Source: Thalassospira sp. (GTDB lineage Bacteria; Pseudomonadota; Alphaproteobacteria; Rhodospirillales; Thalassospiraceae). From it: 64,000 nt of DNA. The DNA lies in NCBI RefSeq assembly GCF_002709775.1, contig NZ_PAQR01000037.1, positions 16,268-80,267 on the forward strand. The letters run 5' to 3'. A program made the translations under genes and the position numbers. Positions within the stretch are counted from its first letter, which is position 1, and every line of letters starts with the position of its first letter. This document shows positions 8,632-17,918 of the stretch, in pieces. The notes beneath the pieces are model-generated. The model worked only from the letters and a program-made list of their open reading frames with translations. It searched no databases and had not been told where the DNA came from.

Positions 8632-9858
8632 TCAGGAACGCTGCGCCGTTGGCACCTGATTACTCCGCACTGTCCAAAAGGACCAAACCGCAGCCAATCC
8701 GGCCAATACAAGCAAGACAGCGCTTGTCGAGAAGGTTACCTGATAGCCATCGTGATCCATCTGATACCCACCAATCGCCGCACCAAGGGTAATGGCGAAC
8801 TGAATGACTGCAACCATCAAGCCACCGCCGGTTTCGGCATCATCGGGCAAGGTCCGCGAAAGCCAAGTCCACCAACCAACCGGGGCGGCGGTTGCAATGA
8901 CGCCCCACCCGGCAAACAACACAACCGTCATCATGGTGGAGTGACCAAAGACAATTAGTCCTAGTGCAATGACGGCCAGGATCACGGGAAACAGGAAGAG
9001 AACCGCGTAGAGTGTCTTTTGCAGAATATGACCAACGATCAGGGTCCCGATCACACCGCCGACACCAATCACCAGCAAAACAACAGACACCATGTTTGCT
9101 TCAAACCCGGTCACGGTTTCAAGGAACGGGCGCAAATAGGTAAACAGCGAAAACTGCCCCATGAACAAAAGCGTGACGGCCAACATCCCGACCCAGACCT
9201 TGGTTCGCGACAACAGTCGGAGCACATCCAAGCTTGCGCTGTGCTTTTGATTGCGCATCGCCGGCAGGCTGCGCCACTGCCAAATGAGCGCAATCGCCGC
9301 AATCGGAACGATGCAGAAAAACGCCCCGCGCCAGCTGATCAATCCACCAAGATAACTGCCCAAGGGTGCGGCCACAGTTGCCGCCAGCGCGTTGCCACCA
9401 TTCAGGACAGCAAGCGCGCGCGGAACTGAGCGCGCACTGACCAACCGCATGACAATTGCCGCAGACATCGACCAGAAACCGCCGATAACCACGCCAAGCA
9501 GTGCGCGCCCCACCATCAGGAATTCAAAGGTTGGTGCCACGGCAACGATGGCACCCGACACAATCATCGCAATGGTCAGTGCAAGGATCACCACTTTACG
9601 ATCCACATTCCGGGTAAGTGCCGAGATCGACAGACTGGTCAACACGGCAAACAACCCCGAAATCGAGACAGCCTGTCCTGCCTGACCTTCGGAAATGGCG
9701 AGATCGCTCGCCATCGGGGTCAGCAAACTAACCGGCATGAATTCCGACGCGATCAGGGCGAACACGCAAAGTGACATGGCATAGACCGCCCCCCAGTTAT
9801 CGATGGGCGAAGCATCCTGGCGCGCGGCTGAGCCAGTATTTTGTGTTGGCATTTTCAT
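8632..9858 (-). CDS. nepI: MFS efflux transporter, NepI-like (purine ribonucleoside export)
   Basis: 408-residue, 12-TM major facilitator of the DHA1 drug/nucleoside efflux group. Segments 'FMPVSLLTPMASDLAISEGQAGQ', 'GRALLGVVIGGFWSMSAAIVMRL' and 'APVGWWTWLSRTLPDDAE' match my recollection of E. coli NepI (inosine/6-mercaptopurine exporter) closely. The substrate is therefore probably nucleosides or analogues, though sugar-efflux relatives are similar. Start may be 9858 or the second ATG at 9852; neither has a strong ribosome site. Divergent from the LysR gene at 10144, with a 26-bp palindrome between them, which suggests local control. Confidence 0.85.
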   Translation of the reverse strand: MKMPTQNTGSAARQDASPIDNWGAVYAMSLCVFALIASEFMPVSLLTPMASDLAISEGQAGQAVSISGLFAVLTSLSISALTRNVDRKVVILALTIAMIVSGAIVAVAPTFEFLMVGRALLGVVIGGFWSMSAAIVMRLVSARSVPRALAVLNGGNALAATVAAPLGSYLGGLISWRGAFFCIVPIAAIALIWQWRSLPAMRNQKHSASLDVLRLLSRTKVWVGMLAVTLLFMGQFSLFTYLRPFLETVTGFEANMVSVVLLVIGVGGVIGTLIVGHILQKTLYAVLFLFPVILAVIALGLIVFGHSTMMTVVLFAGWGVIATAAPVGWWTWLSRTLPDDAETGGGLMVAVIQFAITLGAAIGGYQMDHDGYQVTFSTSAVLLVLAGLAAVWSFWTVRSNQVPTAQRS

Positions 9859-10096
9859 GTCTCTGATCGGGATTGGGCACTGTGTTTAAATTGGCACCCT
9901 GATGTAGGAGACAGCATGGATTGGGTCTATGCCCATAATTCGGCATACGGTCATGAACAGATTTCATCTATCGCCCTGAAAGCCAGACCCACTGGGCATT
10001 TCCAGAACCACCAGTGCAAACCATGACCGTTTTCCACTGTGGAGATTGATGAATTATTTTTATGACAACAATGCGATATCTCTGGATAATTCATGT

Positions 10097-10122
10097 GCCT
10101 GCCATCATTTATGATGGCAGGC
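10097..10122. promoter_or_regulatory. 26-bp palindrome between nepI and its LysR regulator
   Basis: GCCTGCCATCAT (10097-10108), TT, ATGATGGCAGGC (10111-10122): a perfect 12-bp inverted repeat. It is 21 bp before the LysR start, so it could be an autoregulatory operator or a 5'-UTR hairpin. Confidence 0.6.
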
Positions 10123-10143
10123 AATTGCAGCGAAGGAACCATT

Positions 10144-11037
10144 ATGCCGCGTGAGAATTTCAATGATCTGGTGGCGTTCCTCGCCGTGGCCCGCGAACAG
10201 AGCTTTACCAAGGCGGCCGCAAAATTCGGGCTTTCTCAATCTGCACTCAGCCATACCATTCGCAGTCTTGAAAGCCGCCTGGGCATCAGGCTTCTGACCC
10301 GAACGACCCGTGCTGTCTCCCCGACAGAGGCTGGTGAGCGGCTGATCAAAAGCATCGGACCGCTGTTTGACCAGATCGAGGAAGAAGTCGACGCATTGAA
10401 TGACTTGCGCGACAAGCCCGCCGGTACAATCCGCATTACGGCCGCTGATTATGCCATTGATTATGTCTTGTGGCCCAAGCTTCGAACGTTTTTGAAGGAC
10501 TATCCAGATATCAATGTGGAACTGGTCCTTGATAACGGTTTGACCGATATTGTGACCGAGCGCCTTGATGCCGGTGTTCGCCCGGGCGAGCATCTGGCAC
10601 AAGACATGATTTCGGCCCGGATCAGTCCTGATTTCCGCTACTGCATTGTCGGCGCGCCTGACTATTTCGAAAACAATACGCGCCCTGAACACCCCCGCGA
10701 TCTTGTCCAACATAAATGTATTGGCATGCGCCTTCCGACCTATGGCGGGATCTATCCGTGGGAGTTTGAGGAAGATGGTCGCGAAATCAGCGTGCGGATC
10801 AACGGCCAGGTCGTCTTCAACAATATTTACTATATTCTTGAAGCTGCCCTGGATGGCTTTGGGCTTGCTTATATCCCCGAGGAAATCGTTGCCCCGCACC
10901 TTGAAAGCGGGCGACTGCAAAGCGTCTTGCAGGATTTCCTGCCCTACTGGGATGGGTATTACCTTTATTATCCCAACCGCCGACAATCATCGCCTGCTTT
11001 CAACGCCGTGGTGAATGCCCTGCGTCACAAGACTTGA
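10144..11037 (+). CDS. LysR family transcriptional regulator next to nepI
   Basis: 297-residue LTTR. Start 10144 was chosen for its AAGGA site seven bases upstream and because the HTH (MPRENFNDLVAFLAVAREQS) begins there; the open frame extends to 10093. The wing contains 'LSQSALSHTIRSLESRLGIRL'. The effector domain (about 90-297) is of the CrgA/AaeR-like class ('LDAGVRPGEHLAQDMISARI' is the typical 'DAGVRLGE' motif). It is oriented away from nepI and probably regulates it. Effector unknown. Confidence 0.92.
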   Translation: MPRENFNDLVAFLAVAREQSFTKAAAKFGLSQSALSHTIRSLESRLGIRLLTRTTRAVSPTEAGERLIKSIGPLFDQIEEEVDALNDLRDKPAGTIRITAADYAIDYVLWPKLRTFLKDYPDINVELVLDNGLTDIVTERLDAGVRPGEHLAQDMISARISPDFRYCIVGAPDYFENNTRPEHPRDLVQHKCIGMRLPTYGGIYPWEFEEDGREISVRINGQVVFNNIYYILEAALDGFGLAYIPEEIVAPHLESGRLQSVLQDFLPYWDGYYLYYPNRRQSSPAFNAVVNALRHKT

Positions 11038-11065
11038 TTGCGGCATTTGGTTCACGCATGAAAAC

Positions 11066-11091
11066 AGCCCGCAAGGGGGCACTTGCGGGCT
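11066..11091 (+). terminator. Hairpin after the LysR gene
   Basis: AGCCCGCAAG (11066-11075)/CTTGCGGGCT (11082-11091), a 10-bp stem. There is no long T-run on either side, so termination efficiency is uncertain. It also sits after the convergent DUF7282 gene. Confidence 0.6.
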
Positions 11092-11130
11092 GAATGCGAT
11101 CTCGTTTGGTTGGATAAGGTAGTTTCTGCC

Positions 11131-11577
11131 TTACTTGGCGGATACAACCTTCATCACAAGTTTTCCGTCCGGTTTGATCGGGCCATCTTCCTTGGCACCC
11201 AGGGTGTATTCGAATACGCCGGTTTTCATGCCACCAGCCTCGGAATGCACCATCAGCATCAACATTTCACCGGACTTGACCGGTTCCTGCAGGATGGCCG
11301 ACACATCCATGTTTTCGCCCTTTTTAAGCGGCGCATAACCGACAACCGGGCCGGGCTTCATATCGCTGCCGGTACGGTGAACGACCAGCCAGCCATTTTC
11401 GTCCGCCATGATTTTCGATGCAGTTACAACGCCACTTGAAACATCCTGATCCATGGCGTCGACCATCGGGCCCATGGCGTTGGCCGCACCAGCACCACCG
11501 AACACGAAACCAGCACTCAGCATCATTGCCGTTACCACGCCGGTTGCCTTTGCAGTTGCTTTGGCTTTGAAGGTCAT
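11131..11577 (-). CDS. Secreted DUF7282-like protein of the ECF sigma module
   Basis: 148-residue exported protein. Start 11577 was chosen for its AAAGGAG ribosome site and the signal peptide beginning MTFKAKATAKATG; the frame is open to 11655 without such support. The mature part ('GVVTASKIMADENGWLVVHRTG' and 'DGKLVMKVVSAK') looks like the DUF7282 beta-sandwich, found in secreted or surface proteins. It lies 126 bp after the anti-sigma gene on the same strand, so it may be a target or effector of the sigma factor. Function unknown. Confidence 0.7.
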   Translation of the reverse strand: MTFKAKATAKATGVVTAMMLSAGFVFGGAGAANAMGPMVDAMDQDVSSGVVTASKIMADENGWLVVHRTGSDMKPGPVVGYAPLKKGENMDVSAILQEPVKSGEMLMLMVHSEAGGMKTGVFEYTLGAKEDGPIKPDGKLVMKVVSAK

Positions 11578-11703
11578 GTGAAGTCTCCTTTGCTTTTCAT
11601 CTGGAACGCGCTGTTTTCTGCGCTTCGCTCGTATCGTGCGTTTCATCGCACACACAGAAGCTACGCAGGCAAATCAATCGGGTTTCAGCAAAGGTGATTT
11701 TTT

Positions 11704-12432
11704 TTAATGGGCGACCGAAATCAGGCGCCCATGGATCGCAGGCCCCGTCGGTTGACCGGTTGGCGACCCGCCTTCCGGCTCAAGACTGATCCCAAAGGTC
11801 GCATCGCGCAGCATGGCAGGATCAAATCCCCCCAGCTGCTTGGTCGTGGGATTGGAAATGTTCTCAAGCAAACCAAGCGATTTCGGCTTCGGTCCGGTTT
11901 CCTCTGTGACAATCCAGAGCTGGTAGGTCTTGCCTTCGGGAACGGTTGCCTCGACCGGGCGAATGGTGACTTCGCGGGTTTCGATATCGACACTCATGAC
12001 AAAGGCAGGCTGTGTATCATCGCGATGGAAAACAGCAACGAACTGCCCATCCTGCATCGGGGAATTAACATCGCCGGCAAGCACAACAACAATGAGACTT
12101 GCCGCAATCGCCGCAGCGCCAAGCGCCCCTGCACGCCAAGCCGCCATCCTGCGTTTGAGTTTGGCAAATTCCGCGATGCTTGGCACATGCTGCGAGGCGG
12201 TCTGTGCGGCATTTTCAATACGGGTACGAATTCCCGCAAACAGGTCGCGCGACGGGGCGATTGCATTGTAATGGGCATTCAAGGGCGACAGGCGCGCTTC
12301 CCACTCAGAGATGGCGCGATCAAGCTCGGCATCCGACCCGCGACGCAGTGCAACAGCTTCGCGTTGGGCCGGATCAAGCGTCCCCAACACGTATTCTGCT
12401 GCCAGAATGTCGATGTCATCCCGGTCCGTCAT
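11704..12432 (-). CDS. Anti-sigma factor, RskA family
   Basis: Membrane-anchored regulator that sequesters the ECF sigma factor encoded just upstream. An N-terminal cytoplasmic anti-sigma domain ('DILAAEYVLGTLDPAQREAV', the RskA/ChrR-like ZAS-less helix pair) is followed by one transmembrane helix near residues 100-120 and a periplasmic RskA C-terminal domain ('VPEGKTYQLWIVTEE', 'FGISLEPEGGSPTGQPTGP'). The start at 12432 forms an ATGA overlap with the sigma gene stop, the usual arrangement for equimolar synthesis. Release probably depends on proteolysis after an envelope or oxidative signal; the signal is not visible. Confidence 0.9.
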   Translation of the reverse strand: MTDRDDIDILAAEYVLGTLDPAQREAVALRRGSDAELDRAISEWEARLSPLNAHYNAIAPSRDLFAGIRTRIENAAQTASQHVPSIAEFAKLKRRMAAWRAGALGAAAIAASLIVVVLAGDVNSPMQDGQFVAVFHRDDTQPAFVMSVDIETREVTIRPVEATVPEGKTYQLWIVTEETGPKPKSLGLLENISNPTTKQLGGFDPAMLRDATFGISLEPEGGSPTGQPTGPAIHGRLISVAH

Positions 12433-12971
12433 GTTCCCAGGCATTCCTTTAACTGTCTCAGGCTGCGATGCAGCCAGGTCTTGATCGTTCCGACCGGTTG
12501 GGCAAAGCGGTCTGCCAGTTCAGCACGCGACCAGCCTTCGAGATAAGCCAGCTTCACAATCTGCTGGCGGTCGTCTTCAAGGCCATTCAAGCAATGTTCA
12601 AGCTGTCGCATATCGTCTGCAGCAGCCATCTGATCAAACGCAGTGTCCGAGAATATCAAAGTTTCAATGTCGGCATCTTCGATATCTGCTTCCGGGCGTT
12701 GCCGCCGAACAATATCAATCGCCCGGTTGCGCGCGATCGTTGCCATCCACGTGATGATCGAGGCACGACCGGGTTCGAAATCCCCGGCCTTTTGCCAGAT
12801 ACGCACATAAATGTCCTGAAGGGCATCCTCGCTCTGCGCGCGGTTTTTCAAGATACGCAGGACGATGCCAAAAAGTTTCGCGGATGTTGCATTATAAAGC
12901 CGTTCGAAGGCATCCATGTTGCCTTCGACGGACTGCTTAAGCAGGTTTTCCAAATCCCGGGTCGATGTCAT
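12429..12971 (-). CDS. ECF RNA polymerase sigma factor (SigK-like, RskA-controlled)
   Basis: 180-residue ECF sigma from the ATG at 12971 (the frame extends to 13001). Region 2 contains 'ALQDIYVRIWQKAGDFEPGRAS' and 'WMATIARNRAIDIVRRQR' (regions 2.2-2.4). Region 4 contains the HTH 'WSRAELADRFAQPVGTIKTWLHRSLRQLKECL'. The pairing with an RskA-type anti-sigma places it with the SigK group. Such sigmas usually transcribe their own operon plus envelope or redox-repair genes. No confident -35/-10 could be assigned upstream. Confidence 0.93.
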   Translation of the reverse strand: MTSTRDLENLLKQSVEGNMDAFERLYNATSAKLFGIVLRILKNRAQSEDALQDIYVRIWQKAGDFEPGRASIITWMATIARNRAIDIVRRQRPEADIEDADIETLIFSDTAFDQMAAADDMRQLEHCLNGLEDDRQQIVKLAYLEGWSRAELADRFAQPVGTIKTWLHRSLRQLKECLGT

Positions 12972-13029
12972 AGCCACCGCCAGATGCATGCAGACCGGCA
13001 AAAGTGCCGCCGCATGAAAGAAACAAATA

Positions 13030-13045
13030 CGGGATTTTCATCCCG
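13030..13045 (-). terminator. Short hairpin after LysR copy B
   Basis: CGGGAT/ATCCCG with a 4-base loop. On the minus strand it is followed by TATTTGTTTC. It probably separates the LysR gene from the sigma operon. Confidence 0.5.
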
Positions 13046-13113
13046 AGCCATTTTCCTTTACGCAAGCCAACAGCAACCTGATCAGTTTTACAGAAAACCA
13101 ATCCCGTCCTAAA

Positions 13114-13983
13114 TCAGACCTGATATTCCTCGGCAATATTGTCAGCAGCCTTGACCAGTGCATCCATCACAAGGCGGACACCGGGCGAGCGGCGCATATC
13201 GGGATGGACAACCATCCAGACACTTTCGCGGCTGCGGCCATCGATATCGGCGTGGATCAATTCAAGTTCCTCGTCCTGATCGCCGAAATAACGCGGCAAA
13301 ACGCCAACCCCGTGTCCGGCAGCAATGAACTGACGCACGGTTTCGGTATCATCGGCGCGGAAACGGCAGGGTAATTCGCGATCCAGCACTGTTCGAACCC
13401 ATTCGCGTTTGGACGCGCCATAGGTGGTGTCTTCATAGCCGCAGAATTCCCAATACATTTCCGGCACGCGTTCCTGATAGCCGACCGCGCCATAAAGCCC
13501 CACACCGAGTTCGACCAGTTTGCGGGTAATCAGGCCAGGTTCACGCGGGGTAATCATGCGCACGGCAATATCGGCTTCGCGTCGGGCCAGGTTGACCACA
13601 TTGGCCGCCCCGACGATTTCAAATTCCAGCCCCTGATGGGCCTTCAGCAGACGGGCAAGACGCGGGGCGAACAAGACGCGCCCGGCGACTGGTGGCACAG
13701 AAATACGCACGACCCCATGGGCGGCTTCATCGCCCTTTGCCTGTCGCTCGAATGTCAGGGCTTCTTCTTCGACTCGTTCGGCCACAGGAACAAGATTTCG
13801 ACCCGCTGATGTCAGCTGCCAGCCGCGTGGTAACCGGTCAAAAAGTTTCGTTCCAAGATCACCTTCGAGCGCCTCAATCCTTCTTGCAACGGTGGTATGC
13901 TCTTTACGCAGACGTCGCGCGGCTCCAGACAGGCTATTTTCTTCCGCAAGAACAAGGAAGTAGCGCAAATCGTTCCAATTCAT
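13114..13983 (-). CDS. LysR family transcriptional regulator (copy B of a duplicated pair)
   Basis: 289 residues, colinear with the LysR at 7112-7981: same length, the same MNWNDLR start, the shared 'LARREADIAVRM' and the shared 'VVHPDMRRSPGVR' near the end. Start 13983 is set by that match; the frame reaches 14010. HTH at about residues 18-37 ('SGAARRLRKEHTTVARRIEA'). It is divergent from a DUF1127-like gene at 14133, which repeats the arrangement at 7.1-8.4 kb. A local duplication of a whole regulator/small-protein module is the simplest explanation. Confidence 0.92.
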   Translation of the reverse strand: MNWNDLRYFLVLAEENSLSGAARRLRKEHTTVARRIEALEGDLGTKLFDRLPRGWQLTSAGRNLVPVAERVEEEALTFERQAKGDEAAHGVVRISVPPVAGRVLFAPRLARLLKAHQGLEFEIVGAANVVNLARREADIAVRMITPREPGLITRKLVELGVGLYGAVGYQERVPEMYWEFCGYEDTTYGASKREWVRTVLDRELPCRFRADDTETVRQFIAAGHGVGVLPRYFGDQDEELELIHADIDGRSRESVWMVVHPDMRRSPGVRLVMDALVKAADNIAEEYQV

Positions 13984-14132
13984 ATGCGTTATCTCACCCC
14001 TTGGAATCACTCAAAATATTCGTGCATTTTTGCACAGATGATATGCAAAACAAAGTAGTTCCCGTTTTATTTCGCATATGACATTTTCCGCAAATCGAAA
14101 GACACACCAACCGTAGATCAAAGGAGGCCACT

Positions 14133-14366
14133 ATGGCACACACGGTTTCCGCTGCACCGCAGTTCAACATCGCGACCGACCCGTTCACCAAACGCATGCC
14201 GTTCGGTTCGCTTCTTGGCCAGATCGCAAGCAAGATCGGCCCGTCACGTGCCCATAAGGCCGCGAGCTACGGTTGGGATTCGCTTAGCCACGCAGAACTT
14301 GCCGACCTCGGTCTGCAGCGCAAGTTCAACGGTTCGACCTGGTATGTCGACCGTATCAAGGACTAA
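14133..14366 (+). CDS. DUF1127-like small protein
   Basis: 77 residues, with an excellent ribosome site (AAAGGAGG). The C-terminal half 'GWDSLSHAELADLGLQRKF' follows the DUF1127 pattern, though more diverged than the copy at 8158. The N-terminus is different. Divergent from LysR copy B. Between them lies ATTTTTGCACA (14026-14036), nearly the same as the upstream element of the other pair. Confidence 0.8.
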   Translation: MAHTVSAAPQFNIATDPFTKRMPFGSLLGQIASKIGPSRAHKAASYGWDSLSHAELADLGLQRKFNGSTWYVDRIKD

Positions 14367-14415
14367 GCACTGAACCGGCCGCGACGCCGATACAGTCGCA
14401 TGGACTACCCTGATG

Positions 14416-14445
14416 AAAAAGGGACCCTTTCGGGTCCCTTTTTTT
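14416..14445 (+). terminator. Rho-independent terminator
   Basis: AAAAAGGGACCC (14416-14427), TTTC, GGGTCCCTTTTT (14432-14443) with a T7 run. It is bidirectional in form and terminates the DUF1127-like gene and the convergent Entner-Doudoroff operon. Confidence 0.9.
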
Positions 14446-14479
14446 GTGTCTGGGCTTTGGGCGTATGATCGGGAGGCGG

Positions 14480-15121
14480 TCAGGAACGCAGTGCCTTGAC
14501 CTTGTCGGTGGCTTCCTGTGCAAGCTTGGTGATCGTGCCCCAATCACCGGCCTTGACCGCATCCTTGGGTGCTACCCAGGAGCCGCCCACGGTGATGATG
14601 TTTGGCAGGGCCAGATAATCAGCCAGGTTGGACAGCGACACACCACCGGTCGGGCAGAAGGATACCTGCGGCAGCGGGCCAGAAATGGCTTTGAGCATTG
14701 AAACCCCGCCCTGCTGTTCAGCCGGGAAGAATTTCAGGATGTCGTAGCCATGATCAATCAGGTTCATGATTTCTGACGGCGTACCAGCCCCCGGAAGCAG
14801 CGGACATCCGGTGTCTTTGGCCGCTTTGAGCAGACCTTCGGTATGGCCCGGCGACACGGCAAAGGCACAGCCTATTTCAGCCATGCGTTCCATTTGTTTT
14901 GCGTTCACGACCGTTCCGGCACCGGTAATCGCATCGGGTACTTCGGCGATGATGCGCTTGATGCTTTCTTCAGCCGCGGCAGAGCGCAGGGTGATTTCAA
15001 GCACCGGCAAGCCACCGGCAACCAGTGCCTTGGCAAGCGGGACGGCATCGTTGACATCTTCGATCACCAGAACCGGAACAACCGGTGCCTTGGACAGAAT
15101 TTCACGCGATGAAAGGCTCAT
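14480..15121 (-). CDS. eda: 2-dehydro-3-deoxyphosphogluconate (KDPG) aldolase
   Basis: Cytosolic class I aldolase that splits KDPG into pyruvate and glyceraldehyde-3-phosphate, the last step of the Entner-Doudoroff pathway. 213 residues. The TIM-barrel landmarks are clear: 'EITLRSAAAEESI' with the catalytic Glu, 'AITGAGTVVN' and the Schiff-base lysine in 'ILKFFPAEQQGG'. It is the last gene of zwf-pgl-edd-glk-eda, 21 bp after glk. It would also receive KDPG made by the kinase encoded at 42857. Confidence 0.97.
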   Translation of the reverse strand: MSLSSREILSKAPVVPVLVIEDVNDAVPLAKALVAGGLPVLEITLRSAAAEESIKRIIAEVPDAITGAGTVVNAKQMERMAEIGCAFAVSPGHTEGLLKAAKDTGCPLLPGAGTPSEIMNLIDHGYDILKFFPAEQQGGVSMLKAISGPLPQVSFCPTGGVSLSNLADYLALPNIITVGGSWVAPKDAVKAGDWGTITKLAQEATDKVKALRS

Positions 15122-15142
15122 TAACTTTCCTCCAGGTTTCGA

Positions 15143-16081
15143 TTACGCCGTTAGAATCTTGGCGCAACCGATCAGGGCCGGGTATTTCGCCGTCATCAGG
15201 CGTACCGGCACATCATTCATCAAATCACGGAACCGCCCCTTGGCGATCATGCGCTCCTTGAGCGCGCTTTTCTTCATATAGTCGGTAATGCGCGGACCAA
15301 TCCCGCCACCGATAAACACCCCGTCAAAGGCGCCGAGCGTCAGCACCAGATCACCGGCGACACCGCCAAGGAACATGCAGAACCGATCCAGCACCTTGCA
15401 GCACAGCGGATCATTTGCACCAAGCGCACCCTCAACCACCTCGGCCGCGGTTTTGAGCGGAACATCAAGCCCATCAATCGCGGCAAGTGCGCGATAAAGG
15501 TTTTCAATCCCCATGCCCGATAGCACGCGTTCGGCCGACACCCGATCCAGTTCACCCGAAAGGAACTTGACGATCTCGTAATCCAGATCATCGACAGCAG
15601 GCAAGGACACATGCCCACCTTCGCCCTGGATCGGAAGCCACTTTCCTTCGTGTGGCAAAAGTCCCGAAACGCCAAGACCAGTGCCCGCACCAACCACCGC
15701 CAATGGCAATCCCGGGCGGCCCGGACCATCAAATAGCGTGATCAGGTCTTCTTCACCGAGATAAGGCACAGACATGGCAAGACCGGTGAAATCATTAACC
15801 ACCACCAGCCGATCAAGGTTGAATTCGGCCTTGAGCGCATCTTTTGAGAACACCCACGGATTATTGGTGAACTTGACCGTATCGGCCATGGCAGGACATG
15901 CCACGGCGACCGCAAATTCACGCAAATCCGTGCAGTCGGTTTTCGCCATGAAATCGCGCATGGCATCGCCGATGGTGGCGTAGTCACGCACCGGCAATGT
16001 CATGGGTGTGTAGGGATCGCCAGCTTCATCCAGCCAGGCAAAACGGGCATTGGTCCCGCCAATATCACCAACCAGCTGCAT
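15143..16081 (-). CDS. glk: Glucokinase (ROK-independent bacterial Glk family)
   Basis: Phosphorylates glucose to glucose-6-phosphate with ATP, feeding zwf. 312 residues, close to the 320 of E. coli Glk. The N-terminal phosphate loop 'GDIGGTNARFAWLD' is present, along with 'FTNNPWVFSKDAL', 'VVNDFTGLAMSVPYL', the nucleotide-binding 'VVGAGTGLGVSGLL', 'EGGHVSLPA' and the C-terminal 'GVFIGGGIGPRI'. The ATG overlaps the edd stop by one base (TAATG), so it is coupled to edd. Confidence 0.97.
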   Translation of the reverse strand: MQLVGDIGGTNARFAWLDEAGDPYTPMTLPVRDYATIGDAMRDFMAKTDCTDLREFAVAVACPAMADTVKFTNNPWVFSKDALKAEFNLDRLVVVNDFTGLAMSVPYLGEEDLITLFDGPGRPGLPLAVVGAGTGLGVSGLLPHEGKWLPIQGEGGHVSLPAVDDLDYEIVKFLSGELDRVSAERVLSGMGIENLYRALAAIDGLDVPLKTAAEVVEGALGANDPLCCKVLDRFCMFLGGVAGDLVLTLGAFDGVFIGGGIGPRITDYMKKSALKERMIAKGRFRDLMNDVPVRLMTAKYPALIGCAKILTA

Positions 16082-17913
16082 TACGCGACTTCAGCCTCCC
16101 CCGGGAAAGCTGCAGAGGCACCAAGTTCAGCCAGACCAACATGTTCGCGGAATACACCGAACATTTCACGGCCAAAGCCATCCTGATGTTCTGCCTTGTT
16201 ATCAAAGCTCGCAAACTCACGCTTGGCAAGTTCGGCCTCGGTGACATTGAGCAACAGCTCGCCGGTTTCGGCATCAAGGCGAATGACATCACCGTCCTGT
16301 ACCTTGGCGATCGGGCCGTTCATCATGCCCTCCGGTGTCACGTGGATGGCGGCCGGGACCTTGCCGGACGCACCCGACATGCGGCCATCAGTGACAAGGG
16401 CAACCTTGTAGCCAAGATCCTGCAACACCCCCAGCGGCGGGGTCAGTTTGTGCAGTTCCGGCATGCCGTTGGCTTTCGGGCCCTGGAAGCGGACGACACA
16501 GACAACGTCACGATGCAGCTTGCCTTCCTTGAAGGCCTGCATCATTTCTTCCTGGGAAGTAAATACTGCAGCCGGGGCTTCGATAACGCGGTTTTCCGGC
16601 TTAACAGCCGAAACCTTGATCACGGAACGGCCAAGGTTACCCGAAAGCATGCGCAGGCCGCCATCGGCACTAAACGCCTTTTCGGTCGGACGCAGGATTT
16701 CTTCGTCATGGCTGTTTTCCGGCGCGTCACGCCAGGCAAGCTTGCCTTCATTGAGATACGGCTCGGTGCCATAGGCTGCCATGCCACCGGTATGAATCGT
16801 TTCAAGATCCGGGTGCAAAATACCGTTCTTGAGCAGATCGGAAATCACAAAGCCCATGCCGCCTGCGGCATGGAAGTGGTTCACATCGGCCTGCCCATTC
16901 GGATAAACGCGGCAAAGCAGCGGCACCAGACGCGACAGTTCATCGAAGTCATCCCAGCGAAGCTCGATCCCCGCCGCACGTGCCATCGCTGGCAGATGCA
17001 GGGTGTGGTTGGTTGAGCCACCGGTTGCCAGAAGACCAACGATGCCGTTCACAAACGCCTTTTCATCAAGGATCTTGCCGATCGGACGATAGTCATTACC
17101 AAGCTTGGTGATCTGCATGGCGCGACGTGCGGCTTCTTCGGTCAGGGCATCACGCAGATCGGTGTTCGGGTTAACGAACGCCGCCCCCGGAAGATGCAAG
17201 CCCATGACTTCCATCAGCATCTGGTTCGAGTTCGCAGTACCATAGAAGGTACAGGTGCCCGGGCTGTGGTAAGAGGCGGTTTCGGCTTCGAGCAGTTCCT
17301 TGCGGCCAACCTTGCCCTGTGCATACAGCTGACGGATGCGGGCCTTTTCATTGTTCGGAAGTCCCGATGGCATCGGACCGGCCGGAACAAACACCGCCGG
17401 GATATGGCCATAGGAAAGCGCACCCATGACAAGGCCCGGAACGATTTTATCGCAAACGCCCAGATAAAGGGCGGCATCAAACACATCATGTGACAGCGAC
17501 ACGGCTGTCGACATGGCAATCACATCGCGCGAGAACAGCGACAGCTCCATGCCCGGACGGCCTTGCGTCACACCATCACACATGGCCGGAACACCACCGG
17601 CAACCTGTGCGGTGCCGCCGGCTTCAAACACGGCCTTTTTGATGCGGTCGGGATAAACGCCCAGCGGCTGGTGGGCCGACAGCATATCGTTATAAGACGT
17701 CACAATACCGAGGTTCGCACCATCTTCGCCGTTAATGCGGGCCTTTTCCGCCGCACCACAGCCCGCCGATGCATGGGCAAGGTTGCCACATGACAGGGCA
17801 GAGCGATGCGGGCGATCAGAAGCCGCTGCCTCGATCTTGGCAAGATATGCTTCGCGGGTTGGTTTGGAACGCTCGATAATGCGTTTTGTAATCTGTTCTA
17901 TTTCACGTTTCAT
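16081..17913 (-). CDS. edd: 6-phosphogluconate dehydratase
   Basis: Iron-sulfur dehydratase of the IlvD/Edd family that turns 6-phosphogluconate into KDPG. 610 residues from the ATG at 17913. The frame extends 12 codons into the preceding pgl gene, but an AAGG site and the conserved [12 protein letters not shown] start favour 17913. The cysteines expected to hold the [4Fe-4S] cluster occur in '[11 protein letters not shown]' and '[14 protein letters not shown]', with '[11 protein letters not shown]' and '[21 protein letters not shown]' later. It starts six bases after the pgl stop. Confidence 0.97.
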   Translation of the reverse strand: MKREIEQITKRIIERSKPTREAYLAKIEAAASDRPHRSALSCGNLAHASAGCGAAEKARINGEDGANLGIVTSYNDMLSAHQPLGVYPDRIKKAVFEAGGTAQVAGGVPAMCDGVTQGRPGMELSLFSRDVIAMSTAVSLSHDVFDAALYLGVCDKIVPGLVMGALSYGHIPAVFVPAGPMPSGLPNNEKARIRQLYAQGKVGRKELLEAETASYHSPGTCTFYGTANSNQMLMEVMGLHLPGAAFVNPNTDLRDALTEEAARRAMQITKLGNDYRPIGKILDEKAFVNGIVGLLATGGSTNHTLHLPAMARAAGIELRWDDFDELSRLVPLLCRVYPNGQADVNHFHAAGGMGFVISDLLKNGILHPDLETIHTGGMAAYGTEPYLNEGKLAWRDAPENSHDEEILRPTEKAFSADGGLRMLSGNLGRSVIKVSAVKPENRVIEAPAAVFTSQEEMMQAFKEGKLHRDVVCVVRFQGPKANGMPELHKLTPPLGVLQDLGYKVALVTDGRMSGASGKVPAAIHVTPEGMMNGPIAKVQDGDVIRLDAETGELLLNVTEAELAKREFASFDNKAEHQDGFGREMFGVFREHVGLAELGASAAFPGEAEVA

Positions 17914-17918
17914 GGGGT

